Positions 41,976-50,205 of a stretch of DNA of 64,000 nucleotides are shown here, in pieces; positions within the stretch are counted from its first letter, which is position 1; every line of letters begins with the position of its first letter. The DNA comes from Flammeovirga sp. EKP202 (GTDB lineage: Bacteria; Bacteroidota; Bacteroidia; Cytophagales; Flammeovirgaceae): assembly GCF_014534745.1 (NCBI RefSeq), contig NZ_JACVVP010000004.1:62001-126000 (forward strand), in the 5' to 3' direction. Both the position numbers and the translations under genes were made by a program. A model generated the notes under the pieces. That model was given only the letters and a program-made list of their open reading frames with translations, had not been told where the DNA came from and did no database searches.

Positions 41976-42012
41976 TAGATAGAAATAGATTTCAAATCTT
42001 AACATTAAAACA

Positions 42013-42462
42013 ATGAGCTTAAAGGCGAAAGTACAAGAGGCCATGAAAACGGCCATGAAAAATAAAGATAAAGCCACTTTAGGTACGTTAAAACAACTAA
42101 AAGCAAAGATTCAGTTAGCAGAAACAGCTCAAGGAAAAGATGCTGTGTTGACAACAGAGGAAGAATTGAAGCTTTTAATGAAAGAAGCAAAGCAAAGAAA
42201 AGAATCTGCTGAAACGTACCAAAGCTCAGGAAGAGAGGACTTAGCCGAAATTGAATTAGTAGAGTTAGCAGTAATTGAGTCATACTTACCAAAACAGATG
42301 TCTGATGAAGAGATTTCTGCAGGTGTAAAAGAGCTAATTGCTGAGGTAGGAGCTACTTCTCCAAAAGATATGGGTAAAGTAATGGGCGCAGCAGGTAAGA
42401 AATTTGCAGGTGTAGCAGATATGAAAGTCGTTTCGGCTAAAGTAAAAGAAGCGTTAATGTAA
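42013..42462 (+). CDS. yqeY: GatB/YqeY domain protein
   Basis: The 149 residues are all helical and fit the YqeY family: LKAKVQEAMKTAMKNKDK at the start, EELKLLMKEAKQRKESAETY in the middle, ESYLPKQMSDEEI (89-101), and the conserved PKDMGKVMG (118-126). The domain resembles the tail domain of GatB and may bind tRNA, but its role alone is not established. CvpA follows after 22 bases, probably in the same operon. Confidence 0.88.
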   Translation: MSLKAKVQEAMKTAMKNKDKATLGTLKQLKAKIQLAETAQGKDAVLTTEEELKLLMKEAKQRKESAETYQSSGREDLAEIELVELAVIESYLPKQMSDEEISAGVKELIAEVGATSPKDMGKVMGAAGKKFAGVADMKVVSAKVKEALM

Positions 42463-42484
42463 TTCAAAAAATTTAATATAGACA

Positions 42485-43045
42485 GTGGAACAAGACTTAG
42501 GATTTTTTACATCATACATCAGAATCACAGATATCATTCTTGCGGGAATGATTGTATATGGTGCCTATAAAGGATTTAAAAGAGGTTTTTTATTAGAAAT
42601 AATATCAACGTTGGTATTTGTAGTGGGTGCTTCTTTAATTTTCTTTGGTGTCGCAGGAGCTTTTTCTTCATCGAAAACGTATGTCAATACACCTAAATCC
42701 ACTGTATTCTTTGCTTACGTCGTTTTCTTTTTTGCAGGAACCATGGGACTTAATTTATTAGGGAAATGGTTGCAAAATAAAATCGATTACTCTGTATTAG
42801 ATGATTTAGATAATGTGGCAGCACTACTGTTAGGTGGTTTTAAATATGCACTTTCATTATCTGTAATACTGGGGCTTTTTAATTCAGCAGGTTTGGGTTT
42901 GCCCAAAAATGTGACCGAAGATTCAGTTGTTTATCCAAAACTATTGGAGCTAAATGATTGGGTATTGGATGCAGGAGGTACCATAATGCCGAGTATGAAA
43001 AGGTATAGTAAAGAGATTCATGAATTATTTGAAGAAAATTTATAA
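42485..43045 (+). CDS. cvpA: CvpA family inner-membrane protein
   Basis: The 186 residues have four hydrophobic segments, with the N-terminal family motif DIILAGMIVYGAYKGFKRGF (residues 12-31). The start is a GTG, since the next ATG would remove part of the first membrane segment. CvpA is linked in E. coli to colicin V export and purine pathway regulation, and in others to envelope integrity. Its function here is not predicted further. Confidence 0.8.
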   Translation: MEQDLGFFTSYIRITDIILAGMIVYGAYKGFKRGFLLEIISTLVFVVGASLIFFGVAGAFSSSKTYVNTPKSTVFFAYVVFFFAGTMGLNLLGKWLQNKIDYSVLDDLDNVAALLLGGFKYALSLSVILGLFNSAGLGLPKNVTEDSVVYPKLLELNDWVLDAGGTIMPSMKRYSKEIHELFEENL

Positions 43046-43046
43046 C

Positions 43047-43077
43047 AAAAAGGGAAGTTAAATGACTTCCCTTTTTT
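43047..43077 (+). terminator. Rho-independent terminator after cvpA
   Basis: AAAAAGGGAAGT (43047-43058) pairs with ACTTCCCTTTTT (43065-43076) around a six-base loop. A TATTTTTG box (43077-43084) directly after could serve the next gene but has no partner element. Confidence 0.85.
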
Positions 43078-43105
43078 ATTTTTGTGCTCAAATAAACTAA
43101 GCATC

Positions 43106-43675
43106 ATGATTTTATTATTAGATAACTTTGATTCGTTTACATATAATCTAGTAGATTATTTCACTCAATTAGGACAAAAGGTGGAAGTAGTACGAAATAC
43201 AACTCCTTTAGAAGAAATTGTAGTTTATAAATATGATGCTATCGTATTATCTCCTGGACCTGAAACGCCAGATAAAGCGGGTAATATGTTAGAGGTAATA
43301 GATTATTACCACAAAACACATCCTATTTTAGGAATTTGTTTAGGGCACCAAGCAATAGGGGAATATTTTGGAGGAAAAGTAGTGAAGGCATTGAAACCTA
43401 TGCATGGCAAAATATCTCAAATTGATGTACAGACTTCTGTATTATTTCAAAAAATTCCATCAGAGTTTTCTGTAGTAAGGTATCATTCATTGATTTTGTC
43501 GAATGTTCCTAATACAGTAGAGGTCGTTGCATCTTCTAAAGAAGGAGAAGTGATGGCAATTGCGCACAAAAATTTACCAGTTTTTGGCGTTCAGTTCCAC
43601 CCAGAGGCAATACTAACGGAATTTGGATTGGATATTTTAAAGAATTGGATTGGAACTTGGAAAGAGAATAATTGA
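43106..43675 (+). CDS. pabA: Glutamine amidotransferase of anthranilate/aminodeoxychorismate synthase
   Basis: I use the ATG at 43106 (189 residues). This is a class I amidotransferase: LLLDNFDSFTYNLVDYF (3-19), LSPGPETP (48-55), the nucleophile C78 in GICLGHQAIGEYFGG and the H-E pair in GVQFHPEAILTEFG. It delivers ammonia to TrpE or PabB. PabA and TrpG cannot be told apart by sequence, and in many bacteria one protein serves both. No trp or pabB gene is adjacent. A pabC candidate is present at 16-17 kb. Confidence 0.88.
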   Translation: MILLLDNFDSFTYNLVDYFTQLGQKVEVVRNTTPLEEIVVYKYDAIVLSPGPETPDKAGNMLEVIDYYHKTHPILGICLGHQAIGEYFGGKVVKALKPMHGKISQIDVQTSVLFQKIPSEFSVVRYHSLILSNVPNTVEVVASSKEGEVMAIAHKNLPVFGVQFHPEAILTEFGLDILKNWIGTWKENN

Positions 43676-43891
43676 AAAATGTCATTTTACTTTTTATATC
43701 CAATAACACCATGAAATAATGCATCGGTTTTTCAAAATCAATTCTTATATTTATATATGAGAAGTATAGAAAAATTAAGTATTTCGATAAAAGTTTACTA
43801 TTTTATTGCTACTAAACCTCAATTTCTTGATTAGGCATACTTTCTCGACTTGTCTCTACAACGCAATAATAAAGCACTCAGTATCTAATTT

Positions 43892-45358
43892 ATGGCGAGG
43901 TTAAAACATATCATAAAGCAATTATCTGAAAAAGACTACGAAGCAATAAGAAATTCTCTTATGGAAAGTAACGCTGAGAAATCGGCGTACCTTTTATCTT
44001 CTATGAGAGAAAAGAAGATATCTGATCAGCAGGTGATGTCTGAATTAGATGTGAATACCAATGCTTATTATACTTTAAGATCAAGGCTGAATCAAAAAAT
44101 TGAAGAGTATTTGCTACAACAAATGGAAAGCCCTAGAGCGGACCTTTTGAAAAAAGTAGCCAATATTCATGAAATGGTTTTTACGAAAAAACGAGCTATT
44201 TCAATTGTTACACTCAAAAAATTGGAAAAAGAGTTATTAGATTACGATTTGTCCAATGAATTGACTGTAGTGTACAAAGCTTTAAAAAGGCTTCATATTA
44301 ATTCTCCAGATTATTTTGTCTACTCTCAACTCTACAATAAGCATGTAGCTTATATGTTAGCAGTCGATAAGATTGAAGATATATTAGCAGATTACTTTAA
44401 GAAGTTTGGTGTTTATGCTTTTACAGGTGATGAAATTGATAAAATGGGATTAGACCTGTTACATCAAGAGATGCAAAATACATGTAAACTATATGAATCA
44501 CACCGACCATTTGTTTATCAAAGCTGTATGAACATCTTCCATCGCTTATTTATAGAAGATGACTCTAAGGTGAAGTTTTCAGAAACAGAAGATGTTGAGC
44601 CCATTGAAGATATTTTCTTAAAAATTGATCAGGTTTTTGATCAATATCAAATGGATTCCATCTATTTCCACCTTCATAATGTTTTTGAGTTTTTGAAGTT
44701 GGAATACTATACACATTATGGTGTATTCAGGAAAGCAAGTAAGTACTTTGATTCTGTAAATGAAGATGTGGTACCATTACTGATGCACAGTAATTTATAT
44801 ACATTCCCTTCTCAATTTCTTCAGACAAAGTTACAAAGAGCTTTACAGACCGATACACAAACAGAATTGTTTGAATCCAATAAAGATATTTTTGCAGATT
44901 ACGAACCAGACAAAGAAGATGTTCCCAACTATGTTTCTTATGTAGTTTACCGAGCAATGTCTGCTTACCATGCAAAAGAATTTGATGAAGCGGCTCGTTT
45001 TCTCAATAACCTTCTCAATGAAGTGAGTTTGAAAAAGTACCCACATGCTTTCTTGGAGGTGAAATGTCTTTTGGCTTTACAATACGTTTGTATTCGCGAC
45101 TTTGAATTATTCAATCAGTTAGCCAATAGTATTCAAAGACAAATTCGATTGATGGGGAAGGAAAGTTGTCCGTCAATTTCACTTTTCTTGAAAATGCTTA
45201 AAACTGGAATGAGTGAAGCCAAGCGAGATAAAATGTCAAAGGTTTCAAATATCATTACAAAATATACGCAAATTAAATCCCCTTATATATTCGCTCCAAC
45301 GCGACAAATTAGAATGGATGACCAATTTATTCGATATGTGAGTGGAGAAAATGAATAG
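43892..45358 (+). CDS. All-helical protein of unknown function
   Basis: This 488-residue protein is helical throughout, without a signal peptide or membrane segment. An N-terminal region with KKISDQQVMSELDVNTNAYYTLRSRL looks like a helix-turn-helix or winged-helix piece (residues 40-65). The rest has TPR-like repeats, with aromatic and small residues at regular spacing (for example YHAKEFDEAARFLNNLLNE near 355). I do not recognise the family, though similar proteins occur across Bacteroidota as far as I recall. It is monocistronic with its own terminator. Confidence 0.6.
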   Translation: MARLKHIIKQLSEKDYEAIRNSLMESNAEKSAYLLSSMREKKISDQQVMSELDVNTNAYYTLRSRLNQKIEEYLLQQMESPRADLLKKVANIHEMVFTKKRAISIVTLKKLEKELLDYDLSNELTVVYKALKRLHINSPDYFVYSQLYNKHVAYMLAVDKIEDILADYFKKFGVYAFTGDEIDKMGLDLLHQEMQNTCKLYESHRPFVYQSCMNIFHRLFIEDDSKVKFSETEDVEPIEDIFLKIDQVFDQYQMDSIYFHLHNVFEFLKLEYYTHYGVFRKASKYFDSVNEDVVPLLMHSNLYTFPSQFLQTKLQRALQTDTQTELFESNKDIFADYEPDKEDVPNYVSYVVYRAMSAYHAKEFDEAARFLNNLLNEVSLKKYPHAFLEVKCLLALQYVCIRDFELFNQLANSIQRQIRLMGKESCPSISLFLKMLKTGMSEAKRDKMSKVSNIITKYTQIKSPYIFAPTRQIRMDDQFIRYVSGENE

Positions 45359-45375
45359 TTGACCGTCACAAACAG

Positions 45376-45410
45376 AAAAGGTATTGATAATAAAATCAAT
45401 ACCTTTTTTT
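45376..45410 (+). terminator. Rho-independent terminator
   Basis: AAAAGGTATTGAT (45376-45388) pairs with ATCAATACCTTTT (45395-45407) around a six-base loop and runs into more Ts. Confidence 0.92.
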
Positions 45411-45556
45411 GTTAATTAATGATTAGAGTGCTGAGAATGTAAGTGAGCTAATTAAGAGTAGATAAACTCCTTTGTAAACTAGTCACCGTTCTTAAATTTA
45501 AGACTTACAATACATGTTTAACAATGCCTCTAACACATTTATATATATGCTGTGTT

Positions 45557-45967
45557 TTAAATTTCGAGTAGTGATAAATTTTTCTGAGTCAACGGCTTGT
45601 TGACGTATTTTTTAACGTAACTGTAGTTTTGTGATCTACTGATGTCCTGAGGATTGATAGAAGAAGTTAACATGACGATGTTGCACTTTGCTTTCGTTTT
45701 TTCATCCAATTGATCAAATAGGTCTAGAAATTGAAAACCATCCATTAGAGGCATATCAATGTCTAAAAAAATAAGCTCAGGTAAAACTTGATCAGCTATA
45801 TCTCCAAGCTTTTCTATATTACGAAGAAACTCAATTGCACTTTTTGCTCCTGAATGAATAAATATGTTGTCGCTTATTTTAGAAGCCTCAATCATTTTTT
45901 GATTTATGAGATTGTCGATTTCATTGTCATCAATCAACATCACAGAAAAGTATTTGTTTTGAGCCAT
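45557..45967 (-). CDS. Single-domain response regulator
   Basis: A stand-alone receiver domain of 136 residues: acidic pair D13-D14, phospho-acceptor D69 in IFLDIDMPLMDG, T/S in MLTSSIN and K in YVNKPLT. No output domain follows. Such CheY-like proteins act by protein binding or as phosphate relays, often with Hpt proteins and hybrid kinases. No kinase is adjacent. The insertion of a few residues between alpha2 and beta3 is common in Bacteroidota members of this type. Confidence 0.85.
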   Translation of the reverse strand: MAQNKYFSVMLIDDNEIDNLINQKMIEASKISDNIFIHSGAKSAIEFLRNIEKLGDIADQVLPELIFLDIDMPLMDGFQFLDLFDQLDEKTKAKCNIVMLTSSINPQDISRSQNYSYVKKYVNKPLTQKNLSLLEI

Positions 45968-46147
45968 AAAGTAATGTTAAAACAGATAGGTATGTACTAT
46001 TGTGTAAAGAGAGTACTATAAAAATTCATTTATATTGGTTGAATAATCTCTAATTCAATATAACCAATGAAGGGGCAATGTCAAAGAAATTTGACCATTA
46101 AATAATGAATAAAAAAGCTCTTTTGATGTAAGTTTTAATTATTTATA

Positions 46148-46190
46148 CTATAAAAAGAGCTTTAAAATAATTAATCTTAAAGCTCTTTCT
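46148..46190 (-). terminator. Rho-independent terminator after the aldehyde dehydrogenase gene
   Basis: AAAGAGCTTTAA (46154-46165) pairs with TTAAAGCTCTTT (46177-46188), ending with Ts on the minus strand. A related AAAAAAGCTCTTTT sequence about 40 bases away may be a second copy of the arm. Confidence 0.78.
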
Positions 46191-46196
46191 ACATGA

Positions 46197-47747
46197 TTAA
46201 ATATCGAATTTAATACCCTGGGCCAAAGGAAGTACTCTTCCATAGTTGACGGTATTGGTTTGCCTTCTCATGTAAGCTTTCCAAGAATCTGAACCGGATT
46301 CTCTTCCGCCTCCAGTTTCTTTTTCACCTCCAAAAGCACCACCAATTTCAGCTCCAGAAGTACCAATATTTATATTAGCGATCCCACAGTCTGAACCTGC
46401 AGCACTTAAAAATGCTTCCGATTCTAGGAGGTGATTTGTGAAAATAGCAGATGATAAACCTTGTTTTACATCATTCTGAATTTGAATAGCATTTTCTACC
46501 TCTCCATTGTACTTTATAAGGTAGAGAATAGGAGCAAATGTTTCATCCTGTACAATTTGGTAGTGATTTTCTGCTTCAATGATAGCGGGATATACGTAAT
46601 TTTCAGAAAGACCCTCAGCATGAAAGGAAACTCCACCGATTAATAAATTTCCACCTTCAGTTTTCGCTTTCTCAATCGCAGCTTTAAATGTAGTTACAGC
46701 ATCTTTGTCAATCAAAGGACCAACAAGCTTACTTTCATCTAAAGGATTTCCAATAGATAGTGACGGATAGATTTTAAGCAAGCGCTCTTTTACTTGTTCA
46801 TAAACGCTTGAATGTACAATCAATCTACGTGTGGAAGTACATCTTTGACCACATGTTCCAACGGCTCCAAAAACAGTGGCTCTGATAGCCATTTCTATAT
46901 CTGCGTTTTCAGTAATGATCAATGCATTATTTCCCCCAAGTTCTAATAATGATTTACCAAGACGAGCTCCTACAGCAGCACCTACTTTTTTACCCATACG
47001 AGTAGATCCAGTAGCTGAAATTAATGGGAAACGTTGGTCATTTGACATTTTAGCACCCACTGCAGCATCACCAATTATATAGCTGAACAAACCTTCTGGA
47101 AGATCATTTTCATTCAGCACATCTTGAAGAATGTATTGACAAGCAATGGCTGTTAATGGAGTTTTTTCTGAAGGTTTCCAAATGCAAACATTACCCGCAA
47201 TAGCCGCAATCATAGCATTCCATGACCAAACTGCTACCGGGAAATTGAAGGCAGAAATGATACCGACAATTCCAAGTGGATGCCATTGTTCGAACATTCT
47301 ATGATCTTGTCTTTCGGATTTCATTTCAAGACCATACAATTGTCTTGATTGCCCAACAGCGAAATCACAGATGTCAATCATTTCTTGAACTTCACCCAGA
47401 CCTTCTTGGTAGATTTTACCCATTTCGTAAGTAACCAATTTCCCAAGAGGTTCTTTATATTTTCTTAGTGCCTCACCAATCTGACGTACAATTTCACCTC
47501 TTTTAGGAGCAGGTAATACCTTCCATACTTCAAAGGCTTTTTGAGACTCTTCAATAATGATTTCAAGGTCCGCTTCCGTAGCCATTTCTACTTCAGCAAT
47601 TAATTCACCATCTGCAGGAGAGTAGATTTTTCGTGTTTCACGATTCTCATCTAGTTTCGCAAATTTTCTACCTGTAGAAAAGGCAGGGTTGCGTTGTCCA
47701 ATTCCTAATTCTTTAAGGAAGTCTAATTGAACCGAAGTTGTATTCAT
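46197..47747 (-). CDS. amaB: Aldehyde dehydrogenase, ALDH7 (AmaB/antiquitin) type
   Basis: The 516 residues contain a full ALDH domain: N168 in ISAFNFPVAVWSWN, NAD contacts KPSEKTPL (191-198) and GSTRMGKKV (247-255), general base E269 in LLELGGNNALI, and nucleophile C303 in GTCGQRCTSTRRL. The QRCTSTRR motif and the first 40 residues are typical of the ALDH7 family, which oxidises alpha-aminoadipate semialdehyde in lysine breakdown and also other aldehydes. No lysine degradation partner is adjacent. It is monocistronic. Confidence 0.88.
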   Translation of the reverse strand: MNTTSVQLDFLKELGIGQRNPAFSTGRKFAKLDENRETRKIYSPADGELIAEVEMATEADLEIIIEESQKAFEVWKVLPAPKRGEIVRQIGEALRKYKEPLGKLVTYEMGKIYQEGLGEVQEMIDICDFAVGQSRQLYGLEMKSERQDHRMFEQWHPLGIVGIISAFNFPVAVWSWNAMIAAIAGNVCIWKPSEKTPLTAIACQYILQDVLNENDLPEGLFSYIIGDAAVGAKMSNDQRFPLISATGSTRMGKKVGAAVGARLGKSLLELGGNNALIITENADIEMAIRATVFGAVGTCGQRCTSTRRLIVHSSVYEQVKERLLKIYPSLSIGNPLDESKLVGPLIDKDAVTTFKAAIEKAKTEGGNLLIGGVSFHAEGLSENYVYPAIIEAENHYQIVQDETFAPILYLIKYNGEVENAIQIQNDVKQGLSSAIFTNHLLESEAFLSAAGSDCGIANINIGTSGAEIGGAFGGEKETGGGRESGSDSWKAYMRRQTNTVNYGRVLPLAQGIKFDI

Positions 47748-47849
47748 GTTATATATGATGTGTTTAATATGCTTAGAACTTGTGTAAAAGTTAATAGGTT
47801 AATATGTTCAAGTTCCTCGTAAAGTTGAAAAAAAAGAAGATGAAGACAA

Positions 47850-47898
47850 AGAAAAACCTTAAAAATAAACGTAATATTTACGTTTGTGTTTTTAAGGT
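47850..47898 (-). terminator. Long hairpin terminator downstream of prfB
   Basis: An outer stem (ACCTTAAAAA at 47856-47865 with TTTTTAAGGT at 47889-47898) encloses an inner AACGTAA/TTACGTT stem. The minus strand continues with a T-rich run. It lies about 55 bases after the prfB stop. Confidence 0.65.
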
Positions 47899-47952
47899 CT
47901 TGTTAATAAACTTTCTAGGTTTAATATTTGATAGCTTAAAAGCTTTCTAAAA

Positions 47953-49026
47953 CTAATTCTGCATCAAAAATGCTTTGATGAAATCATCCAAATCACCGTC
48001 CAATACTTTTTGAACATCTGTTTTTTCAACACCTGTTCTGATATCTTTTACCAATTTATAAGGATGCATGGTGTAGTTTCTGATTTGTGAGCCAAAGTCT
48101 ACTCTTTTCTTAGAGTTTTCCACTTTAGCTTTTTCAGCATTTCTTTTTTCTACTTCCTGTTGATACAATCTTGATTTCAACATTTTAATTGCTTTCTCCT
48201 TGTTTTGTAACTGAGAACGCTCTTGTTGACATTCGACTATAATTCCTGAGGTGTGACGTAAACGAACTGCAGTTTCTACTTTATTTACATTTTGACCGCC
48301 AGCACCACCTGAGCGGAAAGTTTCCCAAGTGATATCAGCTGGGTTTACTTCAATTTCAATAGAATCATCTACCACTGGGTAAACGAAAACAGATCCAAAA
48401 GTGGTGTGTCTTTTTCCACTGGAATCAAATGGACTCAAACGAACCATTCTATGAACTCCAATTTCAGATTGTAGGTAACCGTAAGCGAAATCGCCTTCAA
48501 ATTCGAGTGTAGCTTGTTTGAAACCAACAACATCCCCTTCGTTGGTGTTGACTACTTTTACTTTATAACCATGAGACTCCCCCCACATTTTATACATTCT
48601 GAAAAGCATCTCTACCCAATCATTAGATTCAGTACCGCCAGCACCCGAGTTGATTTCCATCATGGCACTGAGACTGTCTTCTTCATTACTTAACATCTTT
48701 TGTAATTCCAAAGCATCAATAGCCTCTTCGGTTTTCTTCCCTTCAGCATTCAACTCTTCCTCATCAACATCACCAGCTTCAAAAAACTCAAACAAGGTTT
48801 CAAGATCTTCCAATAATGAACTGATTTCATCAAACTTATCGACCCAAGATTTCAATCCTTTGATTTCTTTTAGCAAAACTTCAGCTTTTTTAGGGTCATC
48901 CCAAAAGCCAGGGGCGGTAGTTTCAGCTTCTTTGCTTTCTATTTCTTTCTTTTTTGAAGATATATCAAGGTATCCATCTAGTGCATTGACACGAGTTTTT
49001 AACTCTTTCAGCTGAGATGTGTTCAT
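47953..49026 (-). CDS. prfB: Peptide chain release factor 2, without programmed frameshift
   Basis: The 357 residues are RF2: SPF tripeptide for stop-codon recognition (198-200) and the GGQ motif for peptidyl-tRNA hydrolysis (243-245, in SGGAGGQNVNKVE). The N-terminal LDGYLDISSKK aligns with the E. coli segment that contains the +1 frameshift site. In this genome the site reads CTT GAT with no in-frame TGA, so translation runs through without shifting. Autoregulation by frameshifting is therefore absent. The gene is monocistronic. Confidence 0.95.
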   Translation of the reverse strand: MNTSQLKELKTRVNALDGYLDISSKKKEIESKEAETTAPGFWDDPKKAEVLLKEIKGLKSWVDKFDEISSLLEDLETLFEFFEAGDVDEEELNAEGKKTEEAIDALELQKMLSNEEDSLSAMMEINSGAGGTESNDWVEMLFRMYKMWGESHGYKVKVVNTNEGDVVGFKQATLEFEGDFAYGYLQSEIGVHRMVRLSPFDSSGKRHTTFGSVFVYPVVDDSIEIEVNPADITWETFRSGGAGGQNVNKVETAVRLRHTSGIIVECQQERSQLQNKEKAIKMLKSRLYQQEVEKRNAEKAKVENSKKRVDFGSQIRNYTMHPYKLVKDIRTGVEKTDVQKVLDGDLDDFIKAFLMQN

Positions 49027-49254
49027 ATTAAAATTCTTACTTTATCTAAAAACTTGAAACTAATTAAGTCAAGTCTTTTATCCATTAAAGCCCAAATATA
49101 GGAGATTTTTTTGAGCTTAACTTGTGTTCTAGTGTATTTAGAATTGATGAAAGAGCATAATTTTAAAGAATTTTAATACTTTTTTTTCATCAAAAAGGAC
49201 GTATTGTGTGTCACGAATAATGCACGGCAATTCTAATTAATTAAATTTGCCACT

Positions 49255-50163
49255 ATGATTAAGAAAAACTTCTACATATTTAGCTTGATGGGCTTGCTTT
49301 TGATGACAGCTTCTTGTGATCAAGTCAAAAAAACATTTTCAAAAGTAATAGAGGAAGAGAATATTCAAAATTCTAGAATCCCTTTGGCTAGAGTGAATGA
49401 TAAAGTGTTATATGATACTGAATTGAAGAATTTATTTACAGATAGAATGTCTCGTAAAGATTCAATCAATATCAGAGATAGATACATTAATACTTGGGTC
49501 CGAAAAGTGATTACTTTAGAAAGGGCAGCTTCTCAGGTGAATGTGGAGAAATTGGATTTGGATAGGAGATTGGAAGAATATAAGTTCCAACTCATCATGC
49601 ACGAATATGAGAGAGAATACATCACTTCTCATCTTGATACGATAGTCACTGATGAACAAGTGAAGTCTTATTACCTTCAAAATTCAGAGGACTTTATTTT
49701 GAAAACAAACATTGTAAGAGGTTCTTTTTTGAGGTATCCTAATTCGGCTCCTGAATTGAAGAAAGTGAAGGATTGGGTGAAAAGTAAAAAAGAGAAAGAT
49801 AAAGAAAAATTAAGATCTTCTGCTTTTGCTTATGCAGATTTTGTACATTTGGAAGATTCGGTGTGGTTAGATTTGGATGAACTTCTCTTCGGTACTCCAT
49901 TTATGAACTCCCAGTCTGAGGTGACCAATTTGCTGAAAAGAGATAAATTGTGGGAAGCAAGTGATGAATCCAATACTTACATCTATAAAATTGATGATTA
50001 TAAGATCGTGGATCAAACACCTCCTTTACAGTTTGTGTCAAAACAAGTGAAGAATGTGATCTTAGGAAAAAGAAAATTGAAGCTTCGTAGTGAGTTGGAA
50101 AGTCAATTGTATGATGAAGCTACAAAAAATAATGAATATGAGATTTTTGTCTCAGAAGAATAA
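49255..50163 (+). CDS. Periplasmic lipoprotein related to peptidyl-prolyl isomerase N-domains
   Basis: A lipoprotein signal with lipobox ending at C21 (MTASC) precedes a helical chaperone-like region. Residues 40-130 (LARVNDKVLYDTELKNLF and following helices) resemble the N-domain of SurA/PpiC proteins, followed by TDEQVKSYYLQNSEDF, typical of the linker into a parvulin domain. The later part (140-300) does not show a clear parvulin active site. It is probably a chaperone of the periplasm that is anchored in a membrane. The SurA-like gene starts 43 bases later and is likely co-transcribed. Confidence 0.7.
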   Translation: MIKKNFYIFSLMGLLLMTASCDQVKKTFSKVIEEENIQNSRIPLARVNDKVLYDTELKNLFTDRMSRKDSINIRDRYINTWVRKVITLERAASQVNVEKLDLDRRLEEYKFQLIMHEYEREYITSHLDTIVTDEQVKSYYLQNSEDFILKTNIVRGSFLRYPNSAPELKKVKDWVKSKKEKDKEKLRSSAFAYADFVHLEDSVWLDLDELLFGTPFMNSQSEVTNLLKRDKLWEASDESNTYIYKIDDYKIVDQTPPLQFVSKQVKNVILGKRKLKLRSELESQLYDEATKNNEYEIFVSEE

Positions 50164-50205
50164 ACGCTAAACAGAAAATACTTTAAATAGAAGTATAGAG
50201 TCAAT

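Noticed and set aside
42005-42467. Minus-strand frames antisense to the YqeY gene
   Set aside because: They are mirror frames of a well-conserved gene and have low-complexity hydrophobic content.
49242-49249. TAAATTTG as a -7 promoter element giving a leaderless transcript for the lipoprotein gene
   Set aside because: The box is only five bases before the ATG and no TTG element exists at the right distance. It may be chance in AT-rich DNA.
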